Assembly (NCBI RefSeq): GCF_902500225.1
Contig: NZ_LR722660.1
Coordinates: 62,001-126,000 of the forward strand
DNA length: 64,000 bases
Reading direction: 5' to 3'
Origin: Buttiauxella massiliensis
Lineage (GTDB): Bacteria; Pseudomonadota; Gammaproteobacteria; Enterobacterales; Enterobacteriaceae
The notes beneath the pieces were generated by a model that saw only the letters and a program-made list of their open reading frames with translations, was not told the origin of the DNA and searched no databases. Position 1 is the first letter of the stretch, and each line of letters starts with the position of its first letter. Shown here one piece after another: positions 18,391 to 29,541 of the stretch. The position numbers were made by a program, and so were the translations under genes.

Positions 18391-19494
18391 ATGATGCGTA
18401 TCCTAATGGTTATTGATGGTTTACCTGGCGGCGGTGCTGAAAAAACCGTTCTAACCCTATCGCAAGGTTTGGTGGGCATGGGCCATCAGGTTTCCGTATT
18501 TTCTCTGCGCCGTGTCTGTGACTATGACATCCCTGAAGGCGTTGATTATCAAGTCATTCTGGATACCTGCAAAAAACCCTGGCGCAAGCTAACTGAACTC
18601 TCTCGCCGTGCAGCTCTGCTCGATAGCGCAGTTGAACAAGCGCAGAAAAAAGGGAAATTTGACCTCATCTTTTCGCATCTGCATAAAACCGATCGCATTG
18701 TTGCCCACACAAAATCTATACCGCGTGAAAAGCTCTGGTATTGCGTGCATGGCATGTTCTCCTTCTCGTATCTCCAACATCGCCATGGCTTCTCCCGTTG
18801 GTTAAAACGTAAAAAAATTCAAAGTGTTTACCAGAACAGTAACGTCGTCGCCGTCTCTAAAGCGGTGCTGCAAGATATTACTCAGGGTTTCGACATCACG
18901 CTTTCCCGCAGCTCCGTGATACATAACCCATTCGACATTGACGGGATTCATTTACGAGCGAAAGAGCCATGTGAGATGGCGGGGCAGGACTATCTCATTC
19001 ATGTTGGGCGTTTCCATGAGCATAAGCGCCATGATCGACTCATCAATGCCTATGCACTTAGTAAGATTCAGGTTCCATTAGTCTTGATGGGTAGCGGTAG
19101 TGAAGAACGCATTGCCGAAATTAAAGCAATGGCTTCTGCCGCGGGCGTTGCCGACCGCGTCATTATCAAATCATTCGTTCCCAATCCTTATCCATGGATT
19201 GCCAATGCACGCATGCTGCTGTTGAGCTCAGATTGCGAAGGGTTTGGTAACGTATTAGTGGAAGCTCTGATTTGCCAGACACCAGCAGTCAGTACTCGCT
19301 GCCCGGGTGGGCCAGCAGAAATTCTCACAGAGGGACTGGCACGTGGCCTTTCGGGTATGACTGCTCAGGAACTTGCGAATACCATGCTGGATATTTATAA
19401 CAATCCACCGATTATCGATTCCACGAAGATTGAGTCTTATAGCATTGGTGCCATCTGCCAGCAGTACTTGTCGCTGGCGGCAGAAGAAAGATAA
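18391..19494 (+). CDS. wabH: Core glycosyltransferase WabH (GlcNAc transferase)
   Basis: GT4 family, 367 residues. The Gly-rich loop is LPGGGAEKTVLTLSQGL (about residues 11-27). Donor-site motifs are IHVGRFHEHKRHD, LMGSGSEE and the E-x7-E stretch CEGFGNVLVEAL. By analogy with Klebsiella WabH it moves GlcNAc from UDP-GlcNAc to the GalA added by WabG; the deacetylase encoded at 15065 would then turn that residue into glucosamine. The start directly abuts the wabG stop (ATGATG at 18391 and 18394). The assignment rests on family resemblance and on the wabG neighbour. Confidence 0.85.
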   Translation: MMRILMVIDGLPGGGAEKTVLTLSQGLVGMGHQVSVFSLRRVCDYDIPEGVDYQVILDTCKKPWRKLTELSRRAALLDSAVEQAQKKGKFDLIFSHLHKTDRIVAHTKSIPREKLWYCVHGMFSFSYLQHRHGFSRWLKRKKIQSVYQNSNVVAVSKAVLQDITQGFDITLSRSSVIHNPFDIDGIHLRAKEPCEMAGQDYLIHVGRFHEHKRHDRLINAYALSKIQVPLVLMGSGSEERIAEIKAMASAAGVADRVIIKSFVPNPYPWIANARMLLLSSDCEGFGNVLVEALICQTPAVSTRCPGGPAEILTEGLARGLSGMTAQELANTMLDIYNNPPIIDSTKIESYSIGAICQQYLSLAAEER

Positions 19495-19514
19495 CGAAAT
19501 TTTCAGGTAATTTT

Positions 19515-20516
19515 ATGCCACAAAACCTACGTCCACTTCTTAGCGTTGTCGTTGCTGTTTATAACGGCGAACTTTTCTTGGCCAAATTTTTTGCCTGCCT
19601 TGAAGCTCAGAACATCAATAACATGGAAGTCATTATGGTGAACGATGGTTCAACCGATGGCTCGATGGCGATAATTGAAGCATGGCGCAGCAAATTCCCC
19701 GGTATGAAAGTTCTTGAGCAGGAAAACCAAGGCGTTTCTATTGCACGTAATACAGGACTTGCAGTGGCTACAGGCCAATACCTTTCCTTCCCGGACATTG
19801 ATGACGACTTTAAACCTGGCATGTACCGTCATCTTCTTAATTTAGCGCTGAAAAACAACCTGGATGTTGTCACCTGCAATGGTAATTACGTCTATGAAAA
19901 TAATAAGAAACCTTCACGCCCAATTTTCCCGCAGGACAAACTTCAGTCTACTGATGTACTGACCGGCCCACAGTGGCTAAAGCGCGCTCTCGATTCACGC
20001 AAGTTTCTGCATGTCACGTGGCTGAATCTTTATCGCCATGATTTTATTCGTGAACATGGATTGACGTTTGAACCTGGTTTGCGCCATCAGGACATTCCGT
20101 GGACAACTGAAGTGTTACTAGCCGCAGAACGTGTTCAATATACTGACGAGCAATACTACGATTACTACATTCATTCAGCCTCGGTTTCCCACAAACCCGA
20201 TACTGATGACACACTCATCCGCTCCGCTCGCCACTACATGAAAATTCTGGAGATGCTGGATGCTATTAACCAGCGCTATCCTGAAGCCGTCAAAAACATT
20301 CCAGCCTGCAATTGGCAAATTGCAAAAGAAGGCCTTGGAATACTGCATACTTTCAACAACATGAAAGATCCGCATAAAAAGAAGATGATCATCCAGGAGT
20401 TTTTTGATCGCGGTATCTGGCGCCTTATCTGGAAAAATGCCCGCGGCTTCCGCCTGCGCTGGCGCTTGGGGCGTCGTTATCTAAAACTAAAGAAAGCAAC
20501 ACGAGTACCTGGTTGA
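19515..20516 (+). CDS. GT2-family glycosyltransferase of the LPS core
   Basis: A 333-residue GT-A enzyme: SVVVAVYNGE (about residues 10-19), NDGSTDGSM (UDP-sugar site) and FPDIDDDF (D-x-D metal site, about 93-100). ETTEVLLAAERVQY-like acceptor-side segments follow, and the C-terminus is strongly basic (RLRWRLGRRYLKLKK), which could bind the membrane. It is last in the waaQ operon, 20 bases after wabH, in the place where Klebsiella clusters carry further core transferases. The sugar added is unknown. A clean terminator follows at 20531. Confidence 0.8.
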   Translation: MPQNLRPLLSVVVAVYNGELFLAKFFACLEAQNINNMEVIMVNDGSTDGSMAIIEAWRSKFPGMKVLEQENQGVSIARNTGLAVATGQYLSFPDIDDDFKPGMYRHLLNLALKNNLDVVTCNGNYVYENNKKPSRPIFPQDKLQSTDVLTGPQWLKRALDSRKFLHVTWLNLYRHDFIREHGLTFEPGLRHQDIPWTTEVLLAAERVQYTDEQYYDYYIHSASVSHKPDTDDTLIRSARHYMKILEMLDAINQRYPEAVKNIPACNWQIAKEGLGILHTFNNMKDPHKKKMIIQEFFDRGIWRLIWKNARGFRLRWRLGRRYLKLKKATRVPG

Positions 20517-20530
20517 GAAACATTTCTTTT

Positions 20531-20559
20531 ACGGGTAGTGCTTACTACCCGTCATTTTT
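20531..20559 (+). terminator. Terminator of the waaQ-wabG-wabH-GT2 operon
   Basis: Perfect 9-base-pair stem ACGGGTAGT-GCTT-ACTACCCGT followed by CATTTTTG. It separates the core operon from waaA, so waaA must have its own promoter in 20560-20680. Confidence 0.88.
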
Positions 20560-20682
20560 GCAACACGACACAAACTGCTCCGAATACTAAGCAATGCCTT
20601 CGTGAAGTTACCAAAACAATAGCTTTAAGCTTCCCGAATGCTTAGAATTTGCCCGCCGATAATGAAAATACGGAAAATTCGC

Positions 20683-21956
20683 TTGGAATCGTTGTATACC
20701 GCACTGTTCTATCTTATTCAGCCAATTGTATGGCTGCGACTATTACTCCGTAGCCGTAAAGCTCCCGCGTATCGTAAACGCTGGGCGGAACGCTACGGTT
20801 ATTGCCGTGGAAAAGTGGAGCCCGATGGTATTCTTCTGCATTCAGTTTCCGTAGGTGAGACACTGGCCGCAATTCCGTTAGTGCGAGCCCTACGCCATCG
20901 TTACCCAACGATTCCGATTACCGTCACCACGATGACCCCTACCGGCTCTGAACGTGCTCAGTCGGCGTTTGGGCAAAACGTACATCACGTCTATTTACCT
21001 TACGATCTCCCCTGCGCCATGAAGCGCTTTTTCAACACCGTGCGCCCGAAATTAGTCATCGTGATGGAAACTGAGCTATGGCCAAACATGATCAACGAAT
21101 TACATAAACGTAAAATCCCGTTGGTTATTGCCAATGCCCGTCTCTCTGCCCGTTCGGCAAATGGATATAAAAAGCTGGGTAATTTCACTCGTCGCCTGAT
21201 GAGCAAAATCACGCTTATTGCTGCGCAAAATGAAGAAGATGGCGGCCGTTTCATCGAACTAGGATTGAAACGCTCGCAACTGACTGTTACCGGCAGCCTG
21301 AAATTTGATATCTCTGTGACTCCAGAGCTTGCCGCACGCGCGATTACGCTACGCCGCCAATGGGCTCCACATCGCAAAGTCTGGATTGCTACCAGCACCC
21401 ATGATGGCGAAGAGAGCATTATTCTTGATGCGCACCGCCAGTTACTGGCCAAATTCCCTGATTTATTACTCATTCTTGTCCCACGCCACCCGGAACGTTT
21501 TAAAGACGCACGGGATATGGCTCAGAAAGCTGGTTTCAGTTACATCATGCGCAGCAGCGGAGAAAAACCGTCCAACAGCACGCAAGTGGTGATTGGCGAT
21601 ACGATGGGCGAACTGATGATGCTGTACGGGATTGCCGATCTCGCCTTTGTTGGCGGCAGTTTGGTTGAGCGTGGAGGCCATAATCCGCTGGAACCTTCTG
21701 CTCATGCAATTCCGGTCTTAATGGGCCCGCACACCTTCAATTTCAAAGATATATGCGCCAGATTGCAGAATGCTGATGGGCTGATTACCGTCACCGATGC
21801 CAACTCACTGGTCAATGAAATCACCACGTTGCTGACTGATGAAGATTATCGTCTTTACTACGGTCGCCATGCAGTTGAAGTACTTCACCAGAATCAAGGC
21901 GCACTGCAACGCTTGCTACAATTACTGCAACCTTATCTGCCACAACGGAGCCATTA

Positions 21957-21957
<1 letters not shown>
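20683..21957 (+). CDS. waaA: 3-deoxy-D-manno-octulosonic acid (Kdo) transferase
   Basis: Adds two Kdo residues to lipid IVA, the essential first step of core assembly. GT30 family with an N-terminal membrane anchor ([18 protein letters not shown]), then [33 protein letters not shown] and [15 protein letters not shown], all strongly conserved. The start chosen is TTG 20683. It gives 424 residues (E. coli 425), lines up with the E. coli N-terminus, and has CGGAAA about 8 bases upstream. In-frame ATGs at 20638 and 20662 would add 15 or 7 residues and lack a good ribosome site. The stop overlaps the waaE start. Older name: kdtA. Confidence 0.96.
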
Positions 21958-23218
<1,261 letters not shown>

Positions 23219-23247
23219 CATCCGAGTTGCATGATGACGGGTGATAA

Positions 23248-24057
23248 TTAGTGCTGACAGTGGCGGCAATAAAAAGTACTGCGCTGCCCATGCTTACTGA
23301 TAATAATTGGCGCACCACAAACTCTGCACGGCTCACCGGCCCGTCCGTAAACCTGTAATTCCTGAGCGAAATAGCCCGGTTTACCATCAGACTGAAGGAA
23401 ATCTTTTAGCGTCGTCCCGCCTTGTTCTATCGAACGAAGCAGCACCGCTTTTATCGTTTTAACCAGTAAATCACATTCTATTTGAGACAATGACTGCGCA
23501 GCTCTGTCCGGATGGATCCCCGCAGCAAACAGCGATTCACTGGCGTAAATGTTACCCACTCCCACCACCAGCTTGTTATCCATTAGCCACGGCTTAATGG
23601 CGATTTTCTTTTTCGCGGATTTTTCACGCAGATAATCAGCCGAAAATTCGTCGCTCAGTGGTTCTGGGCCAAGAAGCGCCAGCACATTGCTACCTTCCAG
23701 CTCCTTCGCCCACAGCCATGCACCGAAACGGCGCGGATCGGTATAACGCAGGACTTTGCCATTGCTCATCACCAAATCGACATGGTCATGTTTTTCAGCG
23801 GGATAATCTTCAGGAAGAATGCGCAGGCTACCCGACATGCCAAGATGGATAATAATCCAGCCATCGGGAAGTTCGAGCAGCAGGTACTTAGCGCGACGCT
23901 GCACACTTAAAACGGGTTTATCACTCAGAGCATGGATTTCATCGGAGACAGGCCAACGCAGTCGACCATTACGCACGACAGCATGCAAGATGGTTTCACC
24001 AACCAGATGCGGCTCTATACCACGTCGGCTGGTTTCTACTTCAGGTAACTCAGGCAT
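23248..24057 (-). CDS. mutM: Formamidopyrimidine-DNA glycosylase
   Basis: Base-excision repair enzyme that removes 8-oxoguanine and formamidopyrimidines and cuts the abasic strand. From ATG 24057 the product is 269 residues, the E. coli length, starting MPELPEVE so that Pro2 and Glu3 are placed as catalytic residues. A TTG codon just upstream would bury Pro2 and is rejected. KYLLLEL (beta-clamp Lys), [11 protein letters not shown] and the C-terminal zinc finger (CRVCGAP and CRHC) are present. It lies downstream of rpmB-rpmG behind a terminator, as in E. coli. Also called fpg. Confidence 0.98.
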   Translation of the reverse strand: MPELPEVETSRRGIEPHLVGETILHAVVRNGRLRWPVSDEIHALSDKPVLSVQRRAKYLLLELPDGWIIIHLGMSGSLRILPEDYPAEKHDHVDLVMSNGKVLRYTDPRRFGAWLWAKELEGSNVLALLGPEPLSDEFSADYLREKSAKKKIAIKPWLMDNKLVVGVGNIYASESLFAAGIHPDRAAQSLSQIECDLLVKTIKAVLLRSIEQGGTTLKDFLQSDGKPGYFAQELQVYGRAGEPCRVCGAPIIISKHGQRSTFYCRHCQH

Positions 24058-24084
24058 CAATCCTCCACACTCAAAGTCCTAAAA

Positions 24085-24113
24085 CAAAAAAACCCCGCCG
24101 AAGCGAGGTTTTC
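24085..24113 (-). terminator. Terminator after rpmB-rpmG
   Basis: Read on the minus strand, an A-rich lead, CCTCGC-TTCG-GCGGGG stem (one G-U pair) and a T run. It lies between rpmG and mutM and probably reduces rather than fully blocks read-through into mutM. Confidence 0.85.
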
Positions 24114-24129
24114 ATCAAAGATACTAAAA

Positions 24130-24300
<171 letters not shown>

Positions 24301-24310
24301 TTAGTTCCTC

Positions 24311-24568
<258 letters not shown>

Positions 24569-24622
24569 TTAGCTCGAGCTTCGTATAGGGTTATGGCGCC
24601 TCGTCAGGCCGCAAGCCTGGTC

Positions 24623-24654
24623 CCTGGCGGTTCAATGTGAACCACAGTGCCAGG
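24623..24654 (-). repeat. Hairpin in the rpmB leader region
   Basis: CCTGGC (24623-24628) pairs with GCCAGG (24649-24654), and inside it GGTTCA (24629-24634) pairs with TGAACC (24638-24643), leaving a 3-base loop and a 5-base bulge on one side. It lies 76-107 bases upstream of the rpmB start, between radC and rpmB, and is not followed by a T run. It may be a leader structure or the terminator remnant of radC; the role is unknown. Confidence 0.6.
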
Positions 24655-24763
24655 CGCATAATGCCAAAACCCGAGATTCTCAAAGGTGGCGTAGTATACG
24701 CTGCCTAACGCATGTGCTCAAGTCCCGAACAGACAAAGATCCCCAAGGATCGCGCAATTCGTC

Positions 24764-25441
24764 TTAAATCCACCCACGTTCGGCAAAAGAAACGTACTCT
24801 CCACGGCCAATAACAAGATGATCGAGCACTCGAATTTCCATAAACAGGCAAGCTTTTACGATACGTTCAGTAATAACACGATCAGCTTTACTCGGTTCTG
24901 CTCGACCAGACGGGTGATTATGCGCGAGTATTAGCGCCGCTGCATTGGATTTCATCGCTTCACGCACAATTTCTCTCGGATGAACCTCAACATGGTTCAA
25001 TGTTCCCGAAAACATAGGGCAATGTTTAATCACCCGATGCTGATTATCTAAAAAAATAACCATAAAGATCTCACGCTCTGCTGTGGTCAGTTGGCTTTGG
25101 ATGAAATCCCTTACGGAATCAGGCCCCTTGAGCGTTAATTCCTCAACACCACGAGAATAGTAATAACGCCTCGCAAGCTCAGCAATGGCATTCAACTGGG
25201 TGTATTTCGCGCTCCCAATACCTTTCACATCTTTGAATTGCGAATAATCAGCCGACAGCAGCCGACTTAACGAGCCAAACTGATGTAGCAAGCTTTGCGC
25301 AAATGCCATGACATTCATATTCCTGCAGCCAGTGCGTAAGAAAAGCGCCAGTAACTCCACGTCAGATAATGCGCTAGCCCCAAATTTCAAAAGCTTTTCC
25401 CGCGGCATATCCGCTTTGTCTTGCCTCAATGACTCATCCAT
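24764..25441 (-). CDS. radC: RadC family (JAB/MPN) protein
   Basis: The 225-residue product has an N-terminal helix-hairpin-helix-like region ([24 protein letters not shown]) and a C-terminal JAB1/MPN+ metalloprotease-like domain with [14 protein letters not shown] and the metal motif [11 protein letters not shown]. Despite the historical name, a direct DNA-repair role is not established. ATG 25441 is preferred because AAGGAGG stands 6 bases before it; the frame is open upstream to 25468. It is divergent from coaBC. Confidence 0.96.
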   Translation of the reverse strand: MDESLRQDKADMPREKLLKFGASALSDVELLALFLRTGCRNMNVMAFAQSLLHQFGSLSRLLSADYSQFKDVKGIGSAKYTQLNAIAELARRYYYSRGVEELTLKGPDSVRDFIQSQLTTAEREIFMVIFLDNQHRVIKHCPMFSGTLNHVEVHPREIVREAMKSNAAALILAHNHPSGRAEPSKADRVITERIVKACLFMEIRVLDHLVIGRGEYVSFAERGWI

Positions 25442-25602
25442 CAGAACCTCCTTGCCCTTCGTTATCACTATTTAGCACAACTCAAGCAACGCATACGACA
25501 CGCAGATATTCTCCATGCGGGATGTCTCGCAAACTGCAAAAAGTCGATACCGAATGAGTGTGGTAAAATATTCAGATGACTGTGACTTCTGGTGGAAAAA
25601 TC

Positions 25603-26817
25603 ATGATTGGGCTTGCTGGCAAAAAAATTGTTCTGGGTGTGAGCGGCGGTATCGCTGCTTACAAAACGCCAGAGCTGGTACGCCGTCTGCGCGAACGCGG
25701 CGCTGAGGTGCGGGTAGTAATGACTGAGGCCGCCAAAGCCTTTATTACGCCACTGAGTTTACAAGCCGTGTCAGGTTATCCTGTGTCAGATAGCTTGTTA
25801 GATCCCGCAGCAGAAGCGGCTATGGGGCATATCGAATTAGGCAAATGGGCTGATTTAGTTATTCTTGCGCCGGCGACAGCTGATTTAATTGCCCGCATTA
25901 CCGCAGGGATGGCAAATGACCTTGTGAGCACGATTTGCCTTGCAACACCCGCACCCGTTGCCGTTTTGCCAGCCATGAACCAACAAATGTATCGGGCAAC
26001 AGCAACTCAGCACAATCTTGAGGTTTTATCTACACGCGGCCTATTGATCTGGGGGCCCGATAGCGGCAGCCAGGCCTGTGGCGATATAGGCCCTGGCCGT
26101 ATGCTTGACCCATTAGCGATTGTTGAGATGGCAGCGCAACATTTTACTGTCATCAAAGATCTGCAACATCTTAATGTCATGATTACCGCAGGCCCAACTC
26201 GTGAACGCCTGGACCCGGTGCGTTACATCACCAACGATAGCTCAGGGAAAATGGGCTACGCAATTGCTGCTGCTGCTGCTGCACGTGGTGCAAATGTGAC
26301 ATTAATTTCCGGCCCTGTTTCTTTGCCAACTCCACCATGGGTAAAACGCATTGATGTCACCACGGCCCTCGAAATGGAAGCCACGGTTCAACAACATGTC
26401 CAGGGGCAGCAAATTTTTGTTGGCTGTGCGGCTGTTGCAGACTATCGTGCCGCCGCCGTTGCTGAAGAAAAAATCAAAAAGCAAGGCGATGAAATCACAA
26501 TAAAAATGATAAAAAACCCGGATATTGTCGCCGGTGTCGCAGCACTTTTAACTCATCGTCCTTATGTTGTTGGGTTTGCCGCCGAAACAAATAATGTGGA
26601 AGAATACGCCAGGCAAAAACGCGTGAGTAAAAACCTCGATCTGATTTGTGCGAACGATGTTTCACAAGAAGGTCAGGGATTTAACAGCGAAAACAATGCA
26701 TTGCACCTTTTCTGGCAGGATGGAGATAAAGTCTTACCTCTTGAGCGTAAGGAACTCCTTGGCCATCTTTTACTGAACGAGATAGTTACCCGTTATGATG
26801 AAAAAAATCGATGTTAA
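25603..26817 (+). CDS. coaBC: Bifunctional phosphopantothenoylcysteine decarboxylase/synthetase
   Basis: Makes 4'-phosphopantothenoylcysteine (CoaB, CTP-dependent) and decarboxylates it (CoaC, FMN-dependent) in coenzyme A synthesis. The N-terminal flavoprotein half has [25 protein letters not shown] (active His), PAMNQQMY and [12 protein letters not shown] (substrate Cys). The C-terminal half has [26 protein letters not shown] and CAAVADYRA. From ATG 25603 the product is 404 residues (E. coli 406), with GGTGGA 6 bases upstream; the frame extends to 25576 without a better site. It overlaps dut. Older name: dfp. Confidence 0.97.
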   Translation: MIGLAGKKIVLGVSGGIAAYKTPELVRRLRERGAEVRVVMTEAAKAFITPLSLQAVSGYPVSDSLLDPAAEAAMGHIELGKWADLVILAPATADLIARITAGMANDLVSTICLATPAPVAVLPAMNQQMYRATATQHNLEVLSTRGLLIWGPDSGSQACGDIGPGRMLDPLAIVEMAAQHFTVIKDLQHLNVMITAGPTRERLDPVRYITNDSSGKMGYAIAAAAAARGANVTLISGPVSLPTPPWVKRIDVTTALEMEATVQQHVQGQQIFVGCAAVADYRAAAVAEEKIKKQGDEITIKMIKNPDIVAGVAALLTHRPYVVGFAAETNNVEEYARQKRVSKNLDLICANDVSQEGQGFNSENNALHLFWQDGDKVLPLERKELLGHLLLNEIVTRYDEKNRC

Positions 26818-27253
26818 GATTCTGGACCCACGCGTTGGCCAACAGTTCCCACTGCCGACTTATGCAACTTCCGGCTCCGCAGGTCTTGACCTACGTGCCT
26901 GTCTGGATGAGGCCGTAGAGCTTGCTCCTGGCATTACCAAGCTGATACCAACCGGACTGGCTATCCATATCGCCGATCCATCTCTGGCGGCAGTCATTCT
27001 GCCTCGTTCAGGACTTGGTCATAAGCATGGCGTAGTGTTAGGCAACCTTGTCGGGCTGATAGACTCCGATTACCAGGGTCAGTTAATGGTTTCCGTGTGG
27101 AACCGTGGACAAGACCACTTCACCATCGAACCCGGCGAGCGCATTGCACAAATGGTATTTGTGCCTGTTGTTCAGGCTGAATTCAATCTGGTTGAAGATT
27201 TCGACTCCAGTGACCGAGGCGAAGGCGGTTTCGGCCATTCGGGTCGCCAGTAA
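26795..27253 (+). CDS. dut: Deoxyuridine 5'-triphosphate nucleotidohydrolase (dUTPase)
   Basis: Hydrolyses dUTP to dUMP and pyrophosphate, keeping uracil out of DNA and feeding thymidylate synthesis. Trimeric dUTPase with all five motifs: [39 protein letters not shown] and the mobile C-terminal arm [12 protein letters not shown]. 152 residues from 26795, or 151 from the adjacent ATG at 26798. It begins 23 bases inside coaBC, so translation of the two is probably coupled, as in E. coli. Confidence 0.98.
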   Translation: MMKKIDVKILDPRVGQQFPLPTYATSGSAGLDLRACLDEAVELAPGITKLIPTGLAIHIADPSLAAVILPRSGLGHKHGVVLGNLVGLIDSDYQGQLMVSVWNRGQDHFTIEPGERIAQMVFVPVVQAEFNLVEDFDSSDRGEGGFGHSGRQ

Positions 27254-27273
27254 CTTCGTTTATAAACGTAACC

Positions 27274-27330
27274 CCACAGCGTAAAAAATGTGAAAAAACC
27301 GCAAACTTTAAGTTTGCGAGCGCTGTGTGG
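27274..27330 (+). repeat. Nested inverted repeats upstream of slmA
   Basis: A perfect 9-base inverted repeat, CGCAAACTT-T-AAGTTTGCG (27300-27318), lies inside a looser outer pair, CCACAGCG (27274-27281) and CGCTGTGTGG (27321-27330). The structure fills the dut-slmA gap. It could end dut transcription only inefficiently (no T run), or be a protein or RNA signal for slmA. Confidence 0.55.
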
Positions 27331-27373
27331 CTACTTGCCTGACAAGTGTGTTATTTCAGGGGTATTTTAGAAC

Positions 27374-27970
27374 ATGGCAGAAAAACAAACCGCGAAACGG
27401 AATCGTCGCGAAGAAATACTTCAGTCTCTGGCCCAAATGCTTGAATCCAGTGATGGAAGCCAACGAATCACAACTGCCAAGCTCGCGGCGGCTGTTGGCG
27501 TTTCCGAAGCTGCACTTTATCGACATTTTCCTAGTAAAACGAAAATGTTCGATAGTCTTATCGAGTTTATTGAAGACAGCCTAATTACCCGTATCAATCT
27601 CATTTTGAAAGATGAGAAAGACACACACTCTCGGTTACGTTTGATTGTTCTACTGATTCTCGGGTTTGGCGAACGCAACCCGGGACTTACACGTATTCTC
27701 ACCGGCCATGCGCTGATGTTTGAACAAGACCGCCTGCAAGGCCGCATCAACCAGCTCTTTGAACGTATTGAAGTGCAATTGCGTCAGGTAATGCGCGAAA
27801 AGAAGATGCGTGAAGGCGAAGGGTTTGTAACCGATGAATCGCTGCTGGCAAGCCAGCTTCTGGCATTTTGCGAAGGGACATTGTCGCGTTTTGTACGTAG
27901 CGAATTCCGCTATCTACCTACCGATGATTTTGATACCCGATGGCCACTGGTTGCTTCCCAGCTTCAGTAA
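27374..27970 (+). CDS. slmA: Nucleoid occlusion factor SlmA
   Basis: TetR-family DNA-binding protein that binds specific sites over the chromosome and blocks FtsZ assembly over the nucleoid. 198 residues, the E. coli length. The N-terminal helix-turn-helix is [23 protein letters not shown] (about residues 33-55), and the C-terminal ligand/FtsZ domain includes [19 protein letters not shown]. It starts at ATG 27374 and converges on pyrE across a terminator. Older name: ttk. Confidence 0.97.
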   Translation: MAEKQTAKRNRREEILQSLAQMLESSDGSQRITTAKLAAAVGVSEAALYRHFPSKTKMFDSLIEFIEDSLITRINLILKDEKDTHSRLRLIVLLILGFGERNPGLTRILTGHALMFEQDRLQGRINQLFERIEVQLRQVMREKKMREGEGFVTDESLLASQLLAFCEGTLSRFVRSEFRYLPTDDFDTRWPLVASQLQ

Positions 27971-27973
27971 TTG

Positions 27974-28000
27974 AAAAGGGCCTTTTAAAGGCCCTTTTTC
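27974..28000. terminator. Bidirectional terminator between slmA and pyrE
   Basis: Self-complementary AAGGGCCTTT / AAAGGCCCTT stem with flanking A and T runs, placed between the convergent ends of slmA and pyrE. Confidence 0.88.
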
Positions 28001-28642
28001 TTACACACCGTACTGAGTACGGTATTCCTGCACAGCCGCTAAATGCACAGCCATCTCAGGTTTTTCTTCAAGGTATTCAACCAAGTCTTTCAGAGTGATG
28101 ATTGAAATCACTTTGCACTGGTAATCACGCTCAACTTCCTGAATCGCTGATATCTCACCACGGCCACGTTCCTGGCGGTCCAGAGAAATTAGCACGCCAG
28201 CCAGTGATGCATTATTAGCGGCAATAATTTCCATGGACTCACGGATTGCGGTACCTGCGGTGATTACATCATCCACCAGCATTACACGCCCTTGCAGCGC
28301 ACTACCAACCAGATTGCCACCTTCACCATGGTCTTTGGCTTCTTTGCGATTAAAGCAATATGGCAGATCAAGCTCGTGATGTTCGGCCAACGCAACGGCG
28401 GTAGTCGTCGCGATTGGAATCCCTTTGTAAGCCGGCCCAAACAGCAAATCAAACTCAATTCCGGAATCCACTAACGCGGCAGCATAAAAACGGCCCAATA
28501 GCGCCAGGTCGCGCCCGGTATTGAACAGCCCGGCATTGAAGAAATAAGGGCTGGTACGCCCGGATTTCAGCGTGAATTCGCCAAACTTAAGTACCTGCTT
28601 GTTAAGCGCAAACTCAATAAACTGGCGCTGATACGGTTTCAT
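28001..28642 (-). CDS. pyrE: Orotate phosphoribosyltransferase
   Basis: Joins orotate to PRPP to give orotidine 5'-monophosphate in pyrimidine synthesis. Cytosolic dimer, 213 residues as in E. coli. The PRPP-binding signature is [16 protein letters not shown] (about residues 119-134); [12 protein letters not shown] and the flexible loop [13 protein letters not shown] (catalytic Lys) are present. It follows rph with an attenuator hairpin between them, so expression should respond to UTP level through transcription-translation coupling. Confidence 0.98.
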   Translation of the reverse strand: MKPYQRQFIEFALNKQVLKFGEFTLKSGRTSPYFFNAGLFNTGRDLALLGRFYAAALVDSGIEFDLLFGPAYKGIPIATTTAVALAEHHELDLPYCFNRKEAKDHGEGGNLVGSALQGRVMLVDDVITAGTAIRESMEIIAANNASLAGVLISLDRQERGRGEISAIQEVERDYQCKVISIITLKDLVEYLEEKPEMAVHLAAVQEYRTQYGV

Positions 28643-28670
28643 GGATTTGCTCCTCAGTAATTAAGACAAA

Positions 28671-28696
28671 AAAAAAGGCGACTCTCAGAGTCGCCT
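28671..28696 (-). terminator. pyrE attenuator terminator
   Basis: On the minus strand a perfect inverted repeat (AGAGTCGCC/GGCGACTCT arms) with an uninterrupted T run of nine, starting 5 bases after the rph stop codon and ending about 30 bases before pyrE. In E. coli the equivalent hairpin is the UTP-sensing attenuator: ribosomes close behind polymerase at the rph end prevent it from forming. The position relative to the stop fits that model. Confidence 0.9.
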
Positions 28697-28700
28697 AAAA

Positions 28701-29417
28701 TCAATTTTCTAACGCCGCCTTCTGCGCCGTTACGATAGATTCAATTCCCCCTCGTGCCAGCGCTAGTAGCGCCAGTAGCTCTTCATGGGTGAACGGCTCG
28801 CCTTCAGCGGTGCCCTGAACCTCAATCATACGGCCATCTTCCATCATCACGACGTTCATGTCGGTTTCTGCGGCAGAATCTTCAACATATTCCAGATCGC
28901 AAACAGCAGCACCATTAACGATACCAACTGATACTGCAGCTACCATCCCTTTCATCGGGTTGGTTTTCAGCTTACCTGCGGCCACCAGCTTGTTCAGTGC
29001 ATCAGCCAGAGCAACACAAGCACCAGTGATTGAAGCTGTACGAGTACCGCCGTCAGCCTGCAGAACATCACAGTCCAGCGTAATGGTGTATTCACCCAGA
29101 ACTTTCAAATCGACTGCTGCGCGAAGCGAGCGAGCAATCAGACGCTGAATTTCAAGAGTACGACCGCCTTGCTTACCTTTTGCTGCTTCACGGAAGTTAC
29201 GAGTATGCGTTGCACGAGGCAGCATCCCGTATTCTGCTGTGATCCAGCCCTGGCCCTGGCCTTTCAGAAAACGCGGAACGCCTTCTTCAACAGTGGCGGT
29301 GCAAAGTACTTTAGTGTCGCCGAACTCGACCAGCACGGAGCCTTCTGCGTGTTTGGTGTAATTACGAGTCAGGGTGACTGGACGCACTTGTTCGGCGCTA
29401 CGACCTGATGGACGCAT
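28701..29417 (-). CDS. rph: Ribonuclease PH
   Basis: Phosphate-dependent 3'-5' exoribonuclease that trims tRNA 3' ends. 238 residues, the full wild-type length, ending [11 protein letters not shown]; the frameshift known from E. coli K-12 is absent. Motifs: [35 protein letters not shown] and [18 protein letters not shown] (phosphate-binding and catalytic region), [15 protein letters not shown]. It is first in the rph-pyrE operon, and its translation sets the attenuation of pyrE. It is divergent from yicC. Confidence 0.98.
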   Translation of the reverse strand: MRPSGRSAEQVRPVTLTRNYTKHAEGSVLVEFGDTKVLCTATVEEGVPRFLKGQGQGWITAEYGMLPRATHTRNFREAAKGKQGGRTLEIQRLIARSLRAAVDLKVLGEYTITLDCDVLQADGGTRTASITGACVALADALNKLVAAGKLKTNPMKGMVAAVSVGIVNGAAVCDLEYVEDSAAETDMNVVMMEDGRMIEVQGTAEGEPFTHEELLALLALARGGIESIVTAQKAALEN

Positions 29418-29541
29418 GGGTTATCTCCGGGCTAAAACGAATGTGGCTGCGCATTATACGGACTTCACTCGCTTATTCCTATCCTGGAAGTCCAGGCATG
29501 GCTATAATCCCCACATCTATTACGCAATACGGTTACGAAAT

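Noticed and set aside
28701-28760. Possible rph frameshift like that of E. coli K-12
   Set aside because: The frame runs through to the normal C-terminus (AQKAALEN), so the gene is intact.
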